Assembly: GCA_963703745.1 (NCBI GenBank)
Contig: CAVPFL010000002.1
Span: 1,488,001-1,552,000 of the forward strand
Direction: 5' to 3'
Length of the DNA: 64,000 bases
From: AP-15 sp963703745
GTDB taxonomy: Bacteria > Pseudomonadota > Alphaproteobacteria > ATCC43930 > CGMCC-115725
The position numbers and the translations under genes are program-made. Numbering within the stretch: the first letter of the stretch is position 1; each line of letters begins with the position of its first letter. Below are positions 60,177 to 64,000 of the stretch, in pieces. The notes below the pieces were generated by a model. It worked only from the letters and a program-made list of their open reading frames with translations, was not told where the DNA came from and searched no databases.

Positions 60177-61436
60177 TCAAACGGCGAAGTAATCTCTGAT
60201 GCGGTCGAACTCTTCAAGCCCGCTTAATGGTCCGAGCGCGGCGAGGGTAGGCGGAGCCGACCGCCAGCGAGCGACAACGCGGCTGATCGCGGCATCGTCG
60301 ACCATTTCGATATGCCCGACGATCTCAAGCGGATCGAATGGCGTGCCATGGATCAGAAGATGCTGCGCCAGCTGCTCGCAGCGCGCGGAGGTACTCTCCA
60401 GCGACATCAGCAGACCGGCTTTCATTTGCGTTTTGGCACGATTTAGCTCAACCGGGGTCAACCCATCCTCGAGACGGATGACCTCGTTGCACATCGCGGG
60501 CACGAGTTCGGCCGCCTCGGCTTCACCGGTGCCGGCATAAATGCCGAACAGCCCCCCGTCGCGGTACCCATGGACGAATGAGTGGATCGCATAAACCAAG
60601 CCCCGCTTCTCGCGGATCTCCTGGAACAAGCGGGAGGACATGCCACCGCCGAACGCCGTCGACAGTACAGAGGCGGCGTAATAATCGGGATCGCCGAGCA
60701 CTACCCCGGGAAAACCCAGAACGAGATGTAGCTGTTCGAGATCTCGCTGCTCGCGCCGGTCGCCGCCAGCATAGCACGCCGGCTCGGGCGTCACCGATCG
60801 TTCAGCCGGGAAGCCCCCGAGCAAGTTATCGGCGAGTCCTGCGAAGTGGTCGTGATCTAGATGTCCGGCTGCCGCCAACACCATGCGTCGGGCGCCGTAA
60901 TGGTTACGCAGATATCCGATAATGGTGTCACGCTCGATTTTGCGGATGATTTCCGGGCTTCCCAGCACCGGCCGACCCATCGCCTGGTCGGGATATGCGC
61001 ACTCTTGGAAATGGTCGAACACGATGTCGTCAGGTGTATCGTTGGCCTGGCCGATCTCCTGTAGGATCACCGCGCGCTCGCGCTCGATCTCCTCCGGCTG
61101 GAAGGTCGAGTTCTGAAGTATGTCGGAGAGGATATCGAGGGCGAGCGGGACGTCCTCCTTAAGTACTTTTGCGTAATAGGCCGTGCTTTCGCGCGAGGTA
61201 TACGCGTTGAGATGGCCGCCGACCGCTTCGATCTCCTCAGCGATGCTGAGAGCGCTGCGGCGGTCGGTCCCCTTAAAGGCCATGTGCTCGAGGAAATGTG
61301 CGACCCCGTTGACGTCAGCCTGCTCGTGCCGGGTGCCGACATCGACCCAAATTCCGAGCGAGACCGTGTCGACGGTGTCGATACGGTCGGTGGCGACCCG
61401 CAATCCGTTGGGCAAAGTGGAAAGCTGCGTCGTCAT
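60177..61436 (-). CDS. M16 family zinc peptidase (processing peptidase-like)
   Basis: A 419-residue protease of the mitochondrial processing peptidase/pitrilysin group. The inverted zinc motif H-x-x-E-H is His47-Phe-Leu-Glu50-His51 in GVAHFLEHMAFKGT, with the distal Glu in the IERERAVILQEIG helix (about residue 127). The C-terminal glycine-rich GGGMSSRLFQEIREKRGLVY loop is present. Such proteins sit next to thrC in many alphaproteobacteria. No signal peptide is visible, so it is cytoplasmic or peripheral. Confidence 0.95.
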   Translation of the reverse strand: MTTQLSTLPNGLRVATDRIDTVDTVSLGIWVDVGTRHEQADVNGVAHFLEHMAFKGTDRRSALSIAEEIEAVGGHLNAYTSRESTAYYAKVLKEDVPLALDILSDILQNSTFQPEEIERERAVILQEIGQANDTPDDIVFDHFQECAYPDQAMGRPVLGSPEIIRKIERDTIIGYLRNHYGARRMVLAAAGHLDHDHFAGLADNLLGGFPAERSVTPEPACYAGGDRREQRDLEQLHLVLGFPGVVLGDPDYYAASVLSTAFGGGMSSRLFQEIREKRGLVYAIHSFVHGYRDGGLFGIYAGTGEAEAAELVPAMCNEVIRLEDGLTPVELNRAKTQMKAGLLMSLESTSARCEQLAQHLLIHGTPFDPLEIVGHIEMVDDAAISRVVARWRSAPPTLAALGPLSGLEEFDRIRDYFAV

Positions 61437-61448
61437 TCTATGATCCGA

Positions 61449-62870
61449 TCAGGAGTTTCCAGCACGCCGCGCGCGGGCGTGAATAAAGCTTGTTACGGCG
61501 CCTAGATCGTTGGGCAACACGACCATCCGCTCGCGCCTCTCGAGGATGTCGCTAAGGGCTGCGGGCAACACCGGACGAAGGCCGGTCGCATGTTCGACCA
61601 CATCGGGAAACTTAGCCGGATGGGCGCAGGCCAGGGCGATCATCGGTACACTGGCGTTCCCCGCATTTATTTCCGCCTGCGCGGCCGCAACCGCGATCGC
61701 GGTGTGGGGATCGATCAGCAAGCCCGATCGCGCATAAGTCTCGGCGATGGTGTCCATCGTGTGAGTGTCGTCGACCTTGTAGGTAGAAAACAAGCGGCGC
61801 GCCGTGCGCCAGCCTTGGTCATCCTCGGGCATGCGGCCGCTCTGCCGAAAGAGCCGCATCATCTCGCTGACGGCTGCGCCGTTACGGCCCTTCAGCTCGA
61901 ACAGCAGGCGCTCGAAATTGCTCGACACCTGAATGTCCATGCTGGGCGTGAAGCTCGGCTCGACGGGGGCGATCGCCATCCGTCCGGTCGCAAAATAGCG
62001 TGCTAGAATGTCGTTACGGTTGGTGCCAATGACCAGCCTGTCGATCGGGAGACCCATGCGGCGCGCGATGTGCCCAGCATATACATTGCCGAAATTGCCG
62101 GTAGGCACACTGAACGAAATTGGGCGGGCCGGGGCCCCGAGTGCCACTGCGGCGGCGAAATAGTACACGGTCTGAGCTGCGATCCGGGCCCAATTGATCG
62201 AATTGACCGCCGAGAGATTGAGCGCACACCGCAGCTTTGCGTCGGCGAACAGGGCTTTGACGAGATCCTGACAGTCGTCAAAAGTGCCCTCGACGGCGAT
62301 TGCATGGACATTCGCCGAATCGACCGTCGTCATCTGCCGCCGTTGAATTTCGGAAACTCGATTGTGCGGAAAGAGCATGAAGATGTCGATCGCTTCCCTA
62401 TCACGGCAAGCCTCAAGGGCGGCAGAGCCGGTGTCTCCTGAGGTTGCGCCAACGACAGTTATATGTTCGTGCCGCCGCGCGAGCACCACGTCAAACATCG
62501 GCCCGACAAGTTGCAGCGCGAGATCCTTGAAGGCGAGTGTCGGCCCATGGAACAGTTCAAGCAGCCACAGCCGCTCGTCGAGCTGAACCAGTGGTGCGAC
62601 CGCGGCCCGATTGAAACTGCTGTAGGCCGCTGCTGTGAGGCGCCGCAGCTCATCCGTTGCAAAAGTTTCGCCGGCGAACAGGGAAACAACGCGAGCCGCC
62701 AGCTCCGCATAGGGCAGACTGGCACAGTCCCGCAAGGTCGTCTCGCTGAGCACAGGCAGCCGGTCCGGCACATAGAGGCCACCGTCCGCCGCGAGGCCGG
62801 CCAGAAGCACCTCTGTGAACGAGTGGGTGGATGGTGAGGGGCGGTGATCGCGGGTACTGAGATAACGCAC
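61449..62870 (-). CDS. thrC: Threonine synthase
   Basis: A 473-residue PLP enzyme converting O-phosphohomoserine to threonine. I start it at GTG 62870, giving the classical opening RYLSTRDHRPS; the frame is open to 63038 but that part is Arg-rich and not conserved. The lysine for PLP is in GPTLAFKDLALQ. Phosphate-binding and substrate loops appear as TSGDTGSAAL and VPTGNFGNVYAGH. It leads the thrC-M16-GNAT group and pairs functionally with thrB at 56.7 kb. Confidence 0.95.
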   Translation of the reverse strand: MRYLSTRDHRPSPSTHSFTEVLLAGLAADGGLYVPDRLPVLSETTLRDCASLPYAELAARVVSLFAGETFATDELRRLTAAAYSSFNRAAVAPLVQLDERLWLLELFHGPTLAFKDLALQLVGPMFDVVLARRHEHITVVGATSGDTGSAALEACRDREAIDIFMLFPHNRVSEIQRRQMTTVDSANVHAIAVEGTFDDCQDLVKALFADAKLRCALNLSAVNSINWARIAAQTVYYFAAAVALGAPARPISFSVPTGNFGNVYAGHIARRMGLPIDRLVIGTNRNDILARYFATGRMAIAPVEPSFTPSMDIQVSSNFERLLFELKGRNGAAVSEMMRLFRQSGRMPEDDQGWRTARRLFSTYKVDDTHTMDTIAETYARSGLLIDPHTAIAVAAAQAEINAGNASVPMIALACAHPAKFPDVVEHATGLRPVLPAALSDILERRERMVVLPNDLGAVTSFIHARARRAGNS

Positions 62871-63034
62871 GAGTTCGGGTCCAATTCGGGCACCGAGCCT
62901 ATCGCTGCGCCGGCACCCCCGCAACCGGATGTGGGCCATCCCGGAAATTCGGTTCCGAAAAGGCACGGCGCAGCGCGCTGTCCGCTCCGCTGAATCACCT
63001 TGGAACATAGAAGGTACCGTCTTGCGAACGCCAA

Positions 63035-64000
63035 TCAATACGGTAATAACGATCGACCGAATAAAGGACGTCGTCCGTAAAACGAAATGAATTTACGGCG
63101 GCGATGAAGAATGTGACATGATTCGGTTTCTCGATCATCACAAATATCGGCGCGGAGTTGCACGACTGTGAACTCCTTGGCAGCTATACGCCGGATGAGC
63201 TCGTTTTGGTCGAGCTTGCCGGCTAGGATGAATTGACGTGAATTAAACGGATCCAAGGTAAATGGTTGGCCGGCGCGATAACACAACAGCAAACTCTCGC
63301 AAATCGCCGGTCCATGCCTCTCCGAGATAAACTCGGCTTCGGCCAAAAAGGACCTTTCGGCTCGGCGGTCGATTTCCAGCAAGCCGCCAACACGATAAAT
63401 TTGCGTAAAAGCCTCGGAGCTCCTCGCCAAGATCGGCTGCGCGAGGAAGAGCGGCACAACGCCAAGTGCGAATTTGGCCGCGCGGGCGTTAGCGGATGCT
63501 TCGGTGGTCGTGCGGCTGCGCAGTTCATGGAGCAAGACACCCGCCGCGATGGCGAGAAACACCGCTGCGTCCTGAAACATGTTGTAGGAAGTTCCCTCAA
63601 AGCCCGCGAAGATCGTAGCAGCGCAAATCGAAATGACGCCGTAGGCGGCAAGAATAAGGCGGTCGCACGAAAAGATTAGGCGGGCGAACAAAAGAATCAT
63701 TGCGAGAGGAAATTCGCTCAGACGCAAATACTTCATCAAATGGTAGCGCGCCCCGTGCCACGCAAAGACCCGTGGCGACAGCAGATGATCAACAAAGGTG
63801 CCGCCTGCGACAAGGTGCGTAACTCCGACGAAGCTGACCGCGAGACCGGCGCAGCAGCCGAACCAGAACGACAGCCGGCGCGGCGCGCGGATCGCCATAT
63901 CGAAAGTGATCGCGAGCGGGATCGCTAAGACGTTGTGCTTGACGAAGCCACCGAGCGTGACGAGTACCGCTGTACGCAGTAGGCTGAGCCCATCCTGCGG
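63035..64000 (-). CDS. Membrane protein, glycosyltransferase family 39-like, partial (5' end outside window)
   Basis: The stop codon is at 63035 and the frame stays open to the window edge, so at least 321 residues are present and the N terminus lies beyond 64000. The visible part has hydrophobic helices (for example LSFWFGCCAGLAVSFVGV, PLAMILLFARLIF, DAAVFLAIAAGVLLHEL) and ahead of the internal ATG the segment LGGFVKHNVLAIPLAI. A VKHN motif followed by helices is common in GT39/ArnT-like integral membrane glycosyltransferases. The C-terminal 120 residues form a soluble domain ending in GRSLLPY. Family assignment is tentative. Confidence 0.7.
   Translation of the reverse strand, partial: PQDGLSLLRTAVLVTLGGFVKHNVLAIPLAITFDMAIRAPRRLSFWFGCCAGLAVSFVGVTHLVAGGTFVDHLLSPRVFAWHGARYHLMKYLRLSEFPLAMILLFARLIFSCDRLILAAYGVISICAATIFAGFEGTSYNMFQDAAVFLAIAAGVLLHELRSRTTTEASANARAAKFALGVVPLFLAQPILARSSEAFTQIYRVGGLLEIDRRAERSFLAEAEFISERHGPAICESLLLCYRAGQPFTLDPFNSRQFILAGKLDQNELIRRIAAKEFTVVQLRADICDDRETESCHILHRRRKFISFYGRRPLFGRSLLPY

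Noticed and set aside
1..64000. tRNA genes
   Set aside because: Sequences resembling the T-arm GTTCGAATCC occur only inside coding regions, and no cloverleaf could be built around them by eye; a tRNAscan-SE run would settle this.

Overview
The window reads as high-GC chromosomal DNA from an alphaproteobacterium, most likely a Rhodospirillales-type organism. This is inferred from gene content and order. The pointers are uvrB / pteridine-reductase-like SDR / uvrC / pgsA followed by molybdopterin genes, an ilvE - MarR - OmpR-type regulator - histidine kinase block resembling the PetP/PetR arrangement, a phasin, UbiK, an APH-type ThrB next to rnhA, a split glycine decarboxylase behind a tandem glycine riboswitch, and a DUF5681/TerL pair. 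No rRNA or tRNA gene was recognised by eye.

Layout. 1-4.3 kb: end of a peptide/nickel-type ABC importer operon with two paralogous substrate-binding proteins and a DppB-like permease, followed by a REP-like hairpin. 4.5-10.4 kb: a GNAT protein, an MsrP-type molybdoenzyme, an EF-G paralogue with an altered G3 motif, and a class I aminotransferase. 10.6-19.9 kb: a small ORF, then uvrB, SDR, uvrC, pgsA, mobB, moeA, moaD and moaE on the plus strand. 19.9-26.7 kb: ilvE, MarR, response regulator, kinase, phasin, TetR, proC, a YbjN-like protein and ubiK. 26.9-28.9 kb: tandem aldo/keto reductases.

28.9-33.8 kb is an accessory island. It holds a DUF5681 protein, a phage-type large terminase, a tightly packed three-gene cassette of unknown function with AT-richer codon use, a near-identical 5'-truncated second copy of the terminase 3' end, and an araC fragment. 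33.8-40.2 kb: a beta-lactamase-fold lipoprotein, a third ABC solute-binding protein, a broken MFS gene, and an amidohydrolase / Rieske ferredoxin / FAH-family catabolic group. 40.2-50.1 kb: a biosynthetic locus with one highly reducing type I PKS module (KS-AT-DH-cMT-ER-KR-ACP, no thioesterase), an alpha-oxoamine synthase 3 bp downstream, and a polysaccharide deacetylase. This is the domain logic of fungal sphinganine-analogue toxins (Fum1 plus Fum8) in a bacterial locus.

50.5-55.4 kb: an Ldh-family gene remnant and the gcvT-gcvH-gcvPA-gcvPB operon with its glycine riboswitch. 55.6-64 kb: a two-repeat relic resembling a type I-E CRISPR array, a lipoprotein and double-CDGSH pair, thrB, rnhA, a peroxiredoxin, YqgE, a RimJ-like GNAT, an M16 peptidase, thrC, and the 3' part of a membrane protein that runs off the window.

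The strongest candidates for something undescribed are the PKS-AOS pair (42671-41261 direction) and the three-gene cassette (31760-32970) lying between two terminase copies. All functions are read from motifs and remembered family knowledge. No database search was run.
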